The notes beneath the pieces were generated by a model that was given only the letters and a program-made list of their open reading frames with translations, was not told the origin of the DNA and did no database searches. This document shows positions 29,800 through 38,038 of a stretch of DNA of 64,000 nt, one piece after another (position 1 is the stretch's first letter; every line of letters begins with the position of its first letter). Origin of the DNA: Mycolicibacterium agri. Lineage in GTDB: Bacteria; Actinomycetota; Actinomycetes; Mycobacteriales; Mycobacteriaceae. The DNA is taken from the NCBI RefSeq assembly GCF_002553505.1, contig NZ_PDCP01000003.1, positions 1 to 64,000 on the forward strand, in the 5' to 3' direction. The position numbers and the translations under genes were made by a program.

Positions 29800-30273
29800 G
29801 TGGCACAGACTGCGCGGCTTACGCCCGGCGACAAAGCGCCGGCGTTCAGCCTGCCCGACGCCGACGGCAAGACCGTGAAGTTGTCCGACTACAAGGGCCG
29901 CAAGGTCATCGTGTACTTCTACCCCGCCGCGTCGACGCCAGGCTGCACGAAGCAGGCCTGCGACTTCCGCGACAACCTCAGTGAGCTCAACGACGCCGGG
30001 CTCGACGTCATCGGCATCTCCCCCGACAAGCCCGAGAAGCTGGCCAAGTTCCGCGACAAGGAGAAGCTGACCTTCCCGTTGCTGTCCGACCCCGACCGCA
30101 AGGTCCTGACGGCTTGGGGCGCCTACGGAGACAAGACGATGTACGGCAAGACCGTGCAGGGCGTCATCCGGTCGACTTTCGTCGTCGACGAGGACGGCAA
30201 GATCGAGGTCGCGCAGTACAACGTCAAGGCCACCGGACACGTGGCCAAGCTGCGCCGCGACCTGTCGGTCTAG
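29800..30273 (+). CDS. bcp: Peroxiredoxin, BCP/PrxQ type
   Basis: 157 aa, cytoplasmic. It reduces hydroperoxides using thioredoxin or similar donors. The peroxidatic Cys49 in STPGCTKQACDF and the resolving Cys54 five residues later are the CxxxxC pattern of atypical 2-Cys PrxQ enzymes. GTG 29800 has AGAGG seven bases upstream. Its stop codon overlaps that of the convergent M20 peptidase gene, the two stops sharing the sequence CTAG. Equivalent to Rv2521. Confidence 0.94.
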   Translation: MAQTARLTPGDKAPAFSLPDADGKTVKLSDYKGRKVIVYFYPAASTPGCTKQACDFRDNLSELNDAGLDVIGISPDKPEKLAKFRDKEKLTFPLLSDPDRKVLTAWGAYGDKTMYGKTVQGVIRSTFVVDEDGKIEVAQYNVKATGHVAKLRRDLSV

Positions 30274-31607
30274 CGCTTCGCGTCGCCGAGGTTCGCCAGC
30301 AGCAGCGCCTCCGCCGTCGCGGCGCGCTCGAGCACGCCCAGGTGCAGGCTCTCGTTGATGCTGTGGGCCTGCGTTCCCGGATCCTCGACGCCGGTGACCA
30401 GAATCTTGGCCGACGGAAACGCCTCGGCGAACTCGGCGATGAACGGGATGGAGCCGCCCATCCCCATGTCCACCGGCTCGTTGCCCCACGCTTGGCGGAA
30501 GGCCGCGCGGGCGGCGTCATAGACCGGCCCGGTGGCGTCGATCGCGTAGGGCTGCCCGATGTCGCCCGGTGCGACGGTGACGTGCGCACCCCACGGCGCG
30601 TGCTTCTCGAGGTGACGGGTCAACGCCTCCAGATGGGCGCGGGCGTCGCCGCCGGGAGCCACCCGCATGCTGACCTTGGCCCGCGCCCGCGGGATCAACG
30701 TGTTCGACGACTGGGCGATGGGCGTGGTGTCGATGCCGATGACCGTGATCGCCGGCTTGGCCCAAAGTCGTTCCGGCACTGACCCGGAGCCGATCTCGGT
30801 GACTCCTTCGAGCATGCCGGACTCTTCACGTACCCGCTCGCGCGGATAGTCAACGTCGGCGGCGGTTGACTCGTGCAGACCCTCGACCGCGACGTTGCCG
30901 TCGTCGTCGTGGAGCGACGCCAGCAGACGCACCAACACGCTCAGCGCGTCGGGCACGACCCCGCCCCACAGCCCCGAATGCAGGCCGTGATCGAGCGTGG
31001 CCACCTCGACCACACAGTCGGCCAACCCGCGCAGCGACACCGTCAGCGCCGGGATTTCGGTGCTCCAGTTGTCGGAGTCGGCGATCACGATGACGTCGGC
31101 GGCGAGCGTGTCCTTGTGGGCGGCCAGCAAGCGTCCCAGCGACGGTGAACCCGACTCCTCCTCCCCTTCGACGAACACCGTCACACCGACCGGCGGCCGA
31201 CCGTTGTGGGCCAAGAATGCCGCGAGATGCGTTGCGATGCCTGCCTTGTCGTCGGCACTCCCGCGGCCATACAGCCGACCCTCCCGCTCGGTCGGCTCGA
31301 ACGGCGGCGACAGCCATTGGCTGTGATCGCCTTCGGGTTGCACGTCGTGATGGGCATAGAGCAGCACGGTGGGCGCGCCCGCAGGTGCCGGATGGCGAGC
31401 GATGACGGCCGGTGCGCCGCCTTCGCTGACGATCTGTATGTCATCGAAGCCCGCCTGCGACAACAGCTTTGCCACCGCTTCCGCGCTGCGCTGCACTTCC
31501 CCGCGACGCGCCGGGTCGGCCCACACCGATGGGATGCGCACCAGATCTTCCAGGTCACGCCGCACCGACGGCAGCACCTCGCGCACCCGCTGCACCAGAT
31601 CGCTCAT
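30270..31607 (-). CDS. M20-family metallopeptidase (dipeptidase-like)
   Basis: 445 aa. Zinc-site motifs of the M20 family are in order: LLYAHHDVQPEG (His and first Asp), GRGSADDKAG (bridging Asp), EGEEESGSPSL (catalytic Glu pair), VIADSDNW and a late His. The lid/dimerisation domain lies between (about 210-330). It probably hydrolyses dipeptides or acylated amino acids; it corresponds to Rv2522c. The open frame extends far upstream but ATG 31607 is chosen because the family N terminus VQRVREVLPSVRRDLEDLVRIPSV begins there and TAATCT lies seven bases before it, a leaderless layout. Confidence 0.88.
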   Translation of the reverse strand: MSDLVQRVREVLPSVRRDLEDLVRIPSVWADPARRGEVQRSAEAVAKLLSQAGFDDIQIVSEGGAPAVIARHPAPAGAPTVLLYAHHDVQPEGDHSQWLSPPFEPTEREGRLYGRGSADDKAGIATHLAAFLAHNGRPPVGVTVFVEGEEESGSPSLGRLLAAHKDTLAADVIVIADSDNWSTEIPALTVSLRGLADCVVEVATLDHGLHSGLWGGVVPDALSVLVRLLASLHDDDGNVAVEGLHESTAADVDYPRERVREESGMLEGVTEIGSGSVPERLWAKPAITVIGIDTTPIAQSSNTLIPRARAKVSMRVAPGGDARAHLEALTRHLEKHAPWGAHVTVAPGDIGQPYAIDATGPVYDAARAAFRQAWGNEPVDMGMGGSIPFIAEFAEAFPSAKILVTGVEDPGTQAHSINESLHLGVLERAATAEALLLANLGDAKR

Positions 31608-31642
31608 GCCGACGAGATTAGTCGTGCCCCCCCTTTTTTCCG

Positions 31643-31702
31643 GCGAGCGGGCGTGTCTGCGGCCGACACGCCGTACAAAATCGGGAGTTCGCGCACGCTC
31701 GC
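31643..31702 (-). repeat. 60-bp palindromic element, copy 1
   Basis: Read on the minus strand: GCGAGCG, about 23 variable bases, GGCGTGTC-7 nt-GACACGCC, then CGCTCGC. The inner 8-bp stem and the outer 7-bp arms make a two-level cruciform. About 51 of 60 bases match copy 2. It lies just upstream of the M20 start. The whole gap 31608-31954 carries only copies 1 and 2, a degenerate GGCA-rich stretch between them and a 14-bp tandem repeat. Confidence 0.85.
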
Positions 31703-31829
31703 GGGATGCGAGTGCCAGTGCGATCGCGCCATCGTCCGGCATTGTCCTGCGGCAGTGTCGAGCGGCATCGTCGGGGCAGTGTCGGTGACGACAACTCTCG
31801 CATGCCAGCCCGCATCCCCGGCATGGGCC

Positions 31830-31889
31830 GCGAGCGTGCGCAAACGACGGCATTTGCACGGCGTGTCGCCTGCAGACACGCCCGCTCGC
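31830..31889 (+). repeat. 60-bp palindromic element, copy 2
   Basis: Same architecture as copy 1 in opposite orientation: outer arms GCGAGCG / CGCTCGC and inner stem GGCGTGTC / GACACGCC. By hand count 55 of 60 bases equal copy 3 at 46841, with four differences in the variable spacer and one in the last arm. Confidence 0.88.
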
Positions 31890-31893
31890 GCCA

Positions 31894-31940
31894 AATGGCA
31901 CATGCCGAATGGCACATGCCGAATGCCAGATGCCGAATGG
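31894..31940. repeat. 14-bp tandem repeat, 3.4 copies
   Basis: AATGGCACATGCCG repeats at 31894 and 31908 exactly, at 31922 with two changes, then a partial copy. Each unit contains the small palindrome GGCACATGCC. It lies between palindromic element copy 2 and the ferredoxin stop. Confidence 0.85.
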
Positions 31941-31954
31941 AAATAGTAAACAGG

Positions 31955-32242
31955 TCAGTCGGGGTCGCGGCCGAGGAGTTCGATCATCGACGTCGGCGGG
32001 TGCAGCATGTTCTCGGGGAACACCACGGTGATCGCATCCGCGGGGCAGGCCTGCTCGCACAACCCGCAATACCAACACTCGTCGGGGTACTTGATCACCG
32101 GCAGCGTCTGCGACCGGGGCTCCTTGTGAATGACATCGCCCGGGCAGACGTAGTCGCAGATCATGCACCGGATGCAGGTGTCGGGGTTGACGTGGATCGG
32201 GTTGTGCGGGGTCACGACGTCGCCCTCGGTGTTGGCAGTCAA
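31955..32242 (-). CDS. 2x[4Fe-4S] ferredoxin, AprB-like
   Basis: 95 aa. Two cluster motifs are present: CIRCMICDYVCP and CWYCGLCEQACP. The C-terminal tail ITVVFPENMLHPPTSMIELLGRD is longer than in simple ferredoxins, as in electron-transfer subunits that wrap round a flavoprotein. It is the last gene of the left island operon and overlaps the flavoprotein gene (TTGA at 32239-32242), so it should be its redox partner. TTG 32242 has GGAG nine bases upstream; GTG 32215 with GAGGG seven bases upstream is an equally serious alternative (86 aa). Confidence 0.87.
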   Translation of the reverse strand: MTANTEGDVVTPHNPIHVNPDTCIRCMICDYVCPGDVIHKEPRSQTLPVIKYPDECWYCGLCEQACPADAITVVFPENMLHPPTSMIELLGRDPD

Positions 32243-33972
32243 CTCGCAACGCTCCTCGCCCTCGGCGCAGGCCGGTCTTCGATGAGGTAATCGAACTCGA
32301 TGTCGCCCTGCGGGTCCCGACGCAGCACGATCGCCTTCCGCCATGCCGCGTCGTCCGTTTCGGGGTGGTCGACGCGGCGATGGGCTGCACCCGACCGGCT
32401 CTCCGTACGGTGCAGCGCGGCCTCGGTCATGATCTCGGCGGCCAGCCTGATGTTCTTGGATTCGAGCGTGCGCATCAACGCGTGGAAGGAGTCCGCCTTG
32501 AGCTTGGGTTCCACCTCGGCCAGCGCCCGCAGCAGCGACAGGCCGCGCCGCATCCCCTTGTCCGTGCGCCGCATCCCCACATAGTCGGTGACGATGTGGC
32601 GGATCCGATTCTCGAAATCCTCCCAGTTCTCGCCGGACTCGGTGAGCAACGGCTGCTCCATGCGGGCCACGGCGTCGCCGACCGACGTGCGGTCCATCTC
32701 GACGTCGTCAGTGGCGATCAAGCGTTCGACGGCACCGCGACCGGCGATGGCGCCCATCGCCGCTGCGGCCGAGATCCCGCCGCTGACCATCGAGCAGTCG
32801 CCGGCGGCGAAGAGCCCGGTGATGTTGGATTCGCCGGACGTGTCGACGACCAGCCCGCTGCCGCGGAAGTACGATCCGCCGCGCCGAATCGACATCTCGG
32901 AGAGCCCGATCGGCAGCGGCTGCTTGCGAATGTCGATGCCGCGCTGCCGGAAGTAGCCCGGCAAGGTATAGCGGTCCACGCCCAGCGTGCGGACGAAGTT
33001 GTCGAGAGTCTCCTCCGGCAGATGTCGCAGATCGACGTAGAGGGGGTCGTTGCCGGCCAGCACCTCTTCGATGACGGCGTTGACCAAGATCGTCCGGCGC
33101 GCCTTCTCGCCGCGGGGGTCGTACTTGAACATGAACCGCTCGCCGTGGCGGTTGATGAAGTACGCGCCTTGGCCCGCATAGGAATTCGTGCCTTGCGTGG
33201 AGAAGCCCAGCGGGGTGAGCGTCGCCTCGACGAGCTCCATGTTGACCAGCTCGGCGCCGCGCCGGAAGGCCATCGCATGCCCGTCGCCGGTGTTGTACGG
33301 GAAATGCCAACTGTCAAAGGGCATTCCGGAGATGTTTCGGGAGATGCGATTGATGTCCCCCGTCGAGACGACGACCGTCTTCGCGCGGATCAGATAGCGC
33401 TCTCCGGTGCGGCAGTTGAAGCCCACAGCACCGGCCACGCGTTCACCCGTCCTGTCCGTGACCAGATCGGTGATCATCGTGCGCGGCAGGAACCGTGCGC
33501 CGTGGCCGATCGTGTAGCGGCCGAGGCGGTGCTTGAACTTGCTGCCGTCGAAGTTGAGGTGATACTCGCCAGGCAGACCGAAGGCGCGGGTCCGGAAGTA
33601 CTTGCCGGTGGTCGGGTCCGTGAAATCGATGCCGATGTCGACGAGCCGCTCGAACACGCGCGGAAGCTCGTGTACGGCGCGTTCGGCCACGGCGAGATCG
33701 CTCAGGCCGTCGGTCAGCTTGGGCACGAACGACATCAGGTGCTGGGCGGTGTCCCACTCCTCGCCGGCGTTGAGCGGCGTCATGAACTGGTCGACGCCGC
33801 CGGCCACGCTTCCAGCCCGTTCGAGGAATCTCGCCTTGTCGGCGACGAGTACGTCGGCACCGGCATCGCGTGCGTGGATGGCCGCCAAACACCCGGCGAC
33901 TCCGCCGCCGACGACGAGGACTTCGGCCTGCATCGGGGTCAACTCGGCGTCCGGCCACTCCAAGTGCTTCAT
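32239..33972 (-). CDS. FAD-dependent oxidoreductase, AprA / fumarate-reductase flavoprotein family
   Basis: 577 aa. N-terminal FAD site AEVLVVGGGVAGCLAAIHARDAGADVLVADKA with the GxGxxG-type loop, then SGSVAGG-like AGSVAGGVDQFMTPL, and a second FAD contact GLFAAGDCSMVSGGISAAAAMGA near residue 400. Pairing with a 2x[4Fe-4S] ferredoxin is the arrangement of adenylylsulfate reductase AprBA, and also of some fumarate-reductase-like enzymes. The exact reaction is not decidable by eye. GGAGG before ATG 33972 sets the start. A strong promoter with a LacI-type operator at +1 lies directly upstream. Confidence 0.85.
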   Translation of the reverse strand: MKHLEWPDAELTPMQAEVLVVGGGVAGCLAAIHARDAGADVLVADKARFLERAGSVAGGVDQFMTPLNAGEEWDTAQHLMSFVPKLTDGLSDLAVAERAVHELPRVFERLVDIGIDFTDPTTGKYFRTRAFGLPGEYHLNFDGSKFKHRLGRYTIGHGARFLPRTMITDLVTDRTGERVAGAVGFNCRTGERYLIRAKTVVVSTGDINRISRNISGMPFDSWHFPYNTGDGHAMAFRRGAELVNMELVEATLTPLGFSTQGTNSYAGQGAYFINRHGERFMFKYDPRGEKARRTILVNAVIEEVLAGNDPLYVDLRHLPEETLDNFVRTLGVDRYTLPGYFRQRGIDIRKQPLPIGLSEMSIRRGGSYFRGSGLVVDTSGESNITGLFAAGDCSMVSGGISAAAAMGAIAGRGAVERLIATDDVEMDRTSVGDAVARMEQPLLTESGENWEDFENRIRHIVTDYVGMRRTDKGMRRGLSLLRALAEVEPKLKADSFHALMRTLESKNIRLAAEIMTEAALHRTESRSGAAHRRVDHPETDDAAWRKAIVLRRDPQGDIEFDYLIEDRPAPRARSVAS

Positions 33973-33997
33973 TGGGCCTCCGCTCTGCAACAGAAAA

Positions 33998-34068
33998 TGC
34001 AAACGTATGCATGAATAGTAAGTGCTCGGTTAAGTGGATGTCAACGCATCGGCGTGCAAACGAATGGA
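33998..34068 (-). promoter_or_regulatory. Promoter of the AprBA-like pair with two LacI-type operators
   Basis: Minus strand: TTGACA (34039-34044), 18 bases, TACTAT (34015-34020). The palindrome TGCATACGTTTGCA (33998-34011) covers the predicted start point, where a repressor would block. A weaker half-site TTCGTTTGCA (34055-34064) lies upstream of the -35. Thus these two genes can be transcribed apart from the LacI gene upstream. Confidence 0.75.
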
Positions 34069-34077
34069 TATAAGAGG

Positions 34078-35112
34078 TCACCTGATCAGCCGGGTCGACG
34101 CCCGCACCTGCAGTGACGTCGGCAGAAGCACCCGCGACGGTGGGGCATCCGGGTTGTCGAGCAGATTCAGCATCAGTCGTGCCGTCTCCCTGCCGATGTC
34201 GTACTTCGGCACATGGATGCTCGTCAGTGGTGGATTAAACTCATCGCACCAGCGGGATCCGTTGTATCCCACCACCGATACGTCTTTGGGCACCTCAAGG
34301 CCTTTCGCCCGCAGCGCGCGGTAACACCCGAGCGCGATCATGTCGCTCGGCGCGATGATCGCCGTGAAGTCGACATCGCGGGCCAGTAGTTCTGCCGTGG
34401 CCTCGGCGCCGTAATCCTTGGTGAACCACGGCGCGAACACGATCAACTCTTTATCGACGGTCTGGCCGAGCGTCTGCATCCACGCCAGGAAGTGTTGGTA
34501 GCGGTTGAATCCCGTCGAAGCCTCGAGGGCCGCGCCGACGAAAGCAATCCGCCGGTGCCCCTGCTCGACGAGGTGCTTGACGGAAAGGCCGATGCCCTGG
34601 TGATCGTCGGCCGCCACCATCGACATCGACGCATCGTCGACCGTACGGTTGACGAGCACAACCGGCACACCCGACTTCGAGAGCACATCCACGAGCGGAT
34701 AGTCGCGGCGTGCTGTCGCCAGCACGAGTCCATCGACACGCCTCTGCATGAACACGTCGATGAGGTGCTTCTCGCGGCCCAGATCTTGATCCGTATTGCC
34801 CAAGATCATCACGTAGCCGCGATCGCGGAGGCCGTCCTCGATGCCGCGGACGATCGGCGGGAACAGCGGGTTCCCGAGATCCGGCACCAGCATGCCGATC
34901 GTCATCGACTTCTGGTCTTTGAGCCCGCGCGCGAAGGGGTTGGCGCGATACCCGAGAGCATCCGCGGCGGCCAGCACCCGCTTGAGCGTCTCGGGTTTGA
35001 CCATCCGTTGGGTCTCCGGGCGCAGGGCCCTCGACACCGTCGAAATATCAAGTCCCGCAGCGCTTGCAACCTCGCGGATCGTCGGCGCGCGCGGTCGATC
35101 AGAGCCGGCCAT
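34078..35112 (-). CDS. LacI-family transcriptional regulator of the catabolic island
   Basis: 344 aa. The N-terminal helix-turn-helix reads TIREVASAAGLDISTVSRALRPETQRMVKPETLKRVLAAADALGYRANPFARGL (about 11-64), followed by a periplasmic-binding-protein-like ligand domain (IGMLVPDLGNPLFPPIVRGIEDGL onward). GGGAGG precedes ATG 35112, which overlaps the amidohydrolase stop by 14 bases, so it is cotranscribed from the 36.2-kb promoter and autoregulated. Palindromes CAAACGTTTG at three island promoters are the obvious binding sites. The inducer is presumably the imported acid or an intermediate. Confidence 0.92.
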   Translation of the reverse strand: MAGSDRPRAPTIREVASAAGLDISTVSRALRPETQRMVKPETLKRVLAAADALGYRANPFARGLKDQKSMTIGMLVPDLGNPLFPPIVRGIEDGLRDRGYVMILGNTDQDLGREKHLIDVFMQRRVDGLVLATARRDYPLVDVLSKSGVPVVLVNRTVDDASMSMVAADDHQGIGLSVKHLVEQGHRRIAFVGAALEASTGFNRYQHFLAWMQTLGQTVDKELIVFAPWFTKDYGAEATAELLARDVDFTAIIAPSDMIALGCYRALRAKGLEVPKDVSVVGYNGSRWCDEFNPPLTSIHVPKYDIGRETARLMLNLLDNPDAPPSRVLLPTSLQVRASTRLIR

Positions 35113-36178
35113 GACGCTGCCTCCCTTCCCGGCGAGAGTTGGCCCCTGGCCGGGAGTCTAGGCCGTCGTCGCGGCGGAGCCTGCGGACACCGGGACCGAG
35201 GAGTCTACGGGCATTCTCGTCGACGATCCTGTCAAGCCCGGCCGAGCCCACATCGCCGGCGTTTCGGATGAATTCGACCGGCGCGGGATCGCCCATCTCG
35301 AACGGATAGTCGCTGCCCAGCACGATCTGACTGCCGCCGACGGCCGCGACCAGATGCGTCAGGGCCGCCGACGAATGCACCACCGTGTCGAAATACATGG
35401 TGCGCAGCCATTCGCTGGGCGGTGTCGTCAGGTTCGCGGCGGCGCCGCGTACGTCGTTGCGGTATGCGTGATCCCACCGGCCGACCTGATATGGCGCAAA
35501 ACCGCCGCCGTGCACGAAACACAACCGCAGCCGACGATGACGCTCGACCACTCCCCCGAACATCAAATGTCCGATCGCTATTGTCGTCTCAGCCGGATTG
35601 CCCACCAGGTTGCCGAGGAAGTGCCGTTCGACCGCGCGGCCAGCCAGCGAGTGCAGCGGGTGCACCAGTAGGAAGCAGTCAAGGTCTTCGGCCATGCTCC
35701 ACAACGGCGCGAAGGCCGGGTCGTCTAGATCGCGACCTGCGGGGCGCGTCGCGATCTCGGCCCCGACCATGCCCAGTTCTGCCACGCAGTAGCGGAGCTC
35801 CTCCGCTGCGGCGTGCGGGTCGCGCATCGGAAGATTGGCCAGTGCCAGGAACCGGTCGGGATGCTCGGCGACGAGCGCGGCCAGCGCCTCGTTGAACACC
35901 CGTGCAAACGTTGGGGCGATGTCGGCCGGGAACTCGCATGCCGACACCCCCATCCAGGTCGACAGAAGCTGGACGTCGACTCCCGCTCTGTCCATTGACT
36001 CGAGCCGCTTCTCGACGTCGTCGATCCCGGCGGGCAGGGCCTTGGGAGCGCGTGATCCGATGGCGAACCAGCATTTGTCACCGCGCCAGGAAGCGGTAGC
36101 CCCCAGCGATTTGCCGTCGCGCAGATCGAGTAGCAGGGCGCGCGGAACGCAATGCGCGTGCACGTCGAATGTGGTCAC
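35099..36178 (-). CDS. Amidohydrolase-2 family metal enzyme (ACMSD-like decarboxylase/hydrolase)
   Basis: 359 aa TIM barrel. Metal-site residues: HAH in FDVHAHCVP at the N terminus, His in LLVHPLHSL, His in CFVHGGGFAPY and Asp in VLGSDYPFEMG. This family contains aminocarboxymuconate-semialdehyde decarboxylase, resorcylate decarboxylases and oxalomesaconate hydratase. GTG 36178 with GGGAG eight bases upstream is the start; the ATG at 36214 lies inside the predicted -10 box. It is the first gene of the left island operon, followed by the overlapping LacI gene. Confidence 0.85.
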   Translation of the reverse strand: MTTFDVHAHCVPRALLLDLRDGKSLGATASWRGDKCWFAIGSRAPKALPAGIDDVEKRLESMDRAGVDVQLLSTWMGVSACEFPADIAPTFARVFNEALAALVAEHPDRFLALANLPMRDPHAAAEELRYCVAELGMVGAEIATRPAGRDLDDPAFAPLWSMAEDLDCFLLVHPLHSLAGRAVERHFLGNLVGNPAETTIAIGHLMFGGVVERHRRLRLCFVHGGGFAPYQVGRWDHAYRNDVRGAAANLTTPPSEWLRTMYFDTVVHSSAALTHLVAAVGGSQIVLGSDYPFEMGDPAPVEFIRNAGDVGSAGLDRIVDENARRLLGPGVRRLRRDDGLDSRPGANSRREGRQRHGRL

Positions 36179-36209
36179 GATCTGCGCTCCCGGGCTAGCG
36201 ATACGCATG

Positions 36210-36253
36210 AACATAAACCTTGTGGTTGACCAATACAAACGTTTGGATGTAGT
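36210..36253. promoter_or_regulatory. Divergent promoters sharing a LacI operator
   Basis: Plus strand: TTGACC (36226-36231), 16 bases, TGTAGT (36248-36253) toward the dehydrogenase operon. Minus strand: TTGTAT (36233-36238), 17 bases, TATGTT (36210-36215) toward the amidohydrolase-LacI operon. The perfect palindrome CAAACGTTTG at 36236-36245 lies between the plus -35 and -10 and overlaps the minus -35, so one bound dimer would shut both. Confidence 0.8.
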
Positions 36254-36281
36254 TTCTCGACAAGCCTGAAGGAGGCAGCGC

Positions 36282-37259
36282 GTGAGCGGACCCTTGGTGG
36301 CAATCCTGGGCACCCGGTATCGGGACTTCGCGATCGAAGAGCGCGCGCTCGGCCCACTCGGTGCCACGATCGTGAGCGGTCCCGGAGGCACGCCCGAGGA
36401 CATCGTCGACGTCGCCAAGACGGCGGATGTCGTACTCGCGGGCTCTCGGCCGCGCTTCGACGAAGCCGTGTTGGCGTCGCTCAATTGCACGGGAATCGTG
36501 CGCTACGGCGTGGGAACCGACTCCATCGACTTGGATGCCGCGCGCCGTTTGGGGATCGCGGTGGCACGCGTATCGGATTACGGCACCGAGGCGGTCGCCT
36601 TTCACACCGTTGCTGCCGCCGCAGCGTTGCTGCGGCGCATTCCCGACGCCGACCGCAGCATCCGCACCGGTAGCTGGGGCTTCGCCGACCTGCGCCCGCT
36701 ACACCTTCCGAGCCATCTGACCGCCGGAGTCATCGGCTACGGCCGCATTGGCCGACAGGCCGCCGAATATCTTGTAGCATTGGGTTTTTCAGTCTGCGCG
36801 CATGACGAGTACGTCGAGATTCCGGCGGGCTCCGGTGTACAGGCGATGGGGCTCGACGACCTGCTCGCGGCCAGCGATGTCGTGTTGCTCCACGCTCCCG
36901 GCAACAAGGACGGCACACCGCTGCTTGATCGCAACCGGCTCGCGGCGATGCGGCCGGGCAGCGTGCTCGTCAATACGGCACGGGGTTCCCTCATCGACCT
37001 CGACGCGCTCGTCGACGGTCTGCGCGCGGGTCGCCCCGCGCGTGCCGCTCTCGATGTGTTCCCCACCGAGCCGCTCGACTTTGCGGTGTTCCAGGGCGTC
37101 GAGGATCGCGTCCTACTTACTCCTCACATGGCTTGGTACACAGAGGAATCGGAGGCAGACATGCGGCAGAAGGCCGCCGAGGAGGCGGTCCGGCTGTTGC
37201 GCGGGGAACCGTTGCGGGATCCCGTCGTCTCGCCTCAAGAACGGAAGGCACTGCGGTGA
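36282..37259 (+). CDS. D-isomer-specific 2-hydroxyacid dehydrogenase
   Basis: 325 aa. NAD(P)-dependent interconversion of a D-2-hydroxyacid and its keto acid. Rossmann motif GYGRIGRQAAEYL at about residues 150-162; catalytic Arg in NTARGSLIDL, Glu in DVFPTEPLD and His in LLTPHMAWYTEES. It resembles the phosphoglycerate-dehydrogenase-like group with unknown substrates. GTG 36282 has GGAGG eight bases upstream. It opens the plus-strand island operon and overlaps the next gene (GTGA). Confidence 0.9.
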   Translation: MSGPLVAILGTRYRDFAIEERALGPLGATIVSGPGGTPEDIVDVAKTADVVLAGSRPRFDEAVLASLNCTGIVRYGVGTDSIDLDAARRLGIAVARVSDYGTEAVAFHTVAAAAALLRRIPDADRSIRTGSWGFADLRPLHLPSHLTAGVIGYGRIGRQAAEYLVALGFSVCAHDEYVEIPAGSGVQAMGLDDLLAASDVVLLHAPGNKDGTPLLDRNRLAAMRPGSVLVNTARGSLIDLDALVDGLRAGRPARAALDVFPTEPLDFAVFQGVEDRVLLTPHMAWYTEESEADMRQKAAEEAVRLLRGEPLRDPVVSPQERKALR

Positions 37260-38038
37260 GTAATGATCTCGCGCGGATGACGAGCCGTGAGGCGGCAGCA
37301 GCCCTCGAGACGTCGAAAACGGTTGTGCTGCCGATCGGAAGCATCGAACAACACGGTCCTCATCTGCCGAACGGCACCGACATCATGGCCGCAGAGCTCA
37401 TCGCCGAGGAGGTCGCGGCGCGGCTGGACGCCGTGTATACGCCGTTCTGCCCGTACGGCGTGACGCCGATCCACGCCGGCCATCCGGGGACCGTGACGTT
37501 GCGCCGCGAGACGTTCGAGGCGCTCCTGACCGACGTGTGCACGGAGCTGATCAAGGCAGGCGCCGAGACGGTCATCATGGTCAACTGGCACGAGGGAAAC
37601 ATCCCGTCGATGAATGCGGTGGCGACCGATCTTCAAGACCGTTACGGCGTCACATTCATTGCCGCACAAGCGTGTTACACCGCCGCCCGGTTGTACCGCG
37701 ACGAGGGCGGCGAATTGACTCACGGCGGCGGAATCGAAACCCTTGCCGTCCTGGCATACGACGAGACCTTGGCGAAGACGGAACTGGTCGGCGAACCGAC
37801 CCGTCCTCCCGGCGCCTTCGAGATGGACGAGATGCGGCGATCACCCGAGGTGTACGGGTTCATCACCGACGTCACCGAGTTGGCGGACGACGGCTGGTAC
37901 GGCAACCCGCACTGGGCGACCGTCGACCGATCCAAGGACTTCACGCACGTGGTCGCGAGCGGTGTGCTCGCCGGTATCGAAGTCGTGATGAAGGCGCGTC
38001 GCATCCGCGCGAACAACCAACAGAAGGAGAGCCCATGA
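37256..38038 (+). CDS. Creatininase-family amidohydrolase
   Basis: 260 aa. The family metal ligands are visible: Glu and His in LPIGSIEQHGPHLPNGTD (about 24-41), HAGHPGTVTL, and NWHEGN plus THGGGIETLAV. Members hydrolyse creatinine, formylglycine-type amides or act on peptides in cofactor synthesis (MftE). Here no mycofactocin genes are near, so a small amide or lactam in the island pathway is a better guess. GTG 37256 overlaps the preceding stop and the stop overlaps the next ATG, so it is coupled on both sides. Confidence 0.87.
   Translation: MSNDLARMTSREAAAALETSKTVVLPIGSIEQHGPHLPNGTDIMAAELIAEEVAARLDAVYTPFCPYGVTPIHAGHPGTVTLRRETFEALLTDVCTELIKAGAETVIMVNWHEGNIPSMNAVATDLQDRYGVTFIAAQACYTAARLYRDEGGELTHGGGIETLAVLAYDETLAKTELVGEPTRPPGAFEMDEMRRSPEVYGFITDVTELADDGWYGNPHWATVDRSKDFTHVVASGVLAGIEVVMKARRIRANNQQKESP

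Noticed and set aside
31894..31940. Possible attachment site or iterons
   Set aside because: Only 3.4 short copies and no integrase, recombinase or replication gene in the window.
31608..31954. Insertion sequence or transposon end
   Set aside because: Repeats are present but no transposase or terminal-repeat-bounded reading frame was found.
32365..34014. Plus-strand frame of about 550 codons over the flavoprotein gene
   Set aside because: Mirror of the flavoprotein gene, which has FAD motifs and a promoter; the mirror frame has none.
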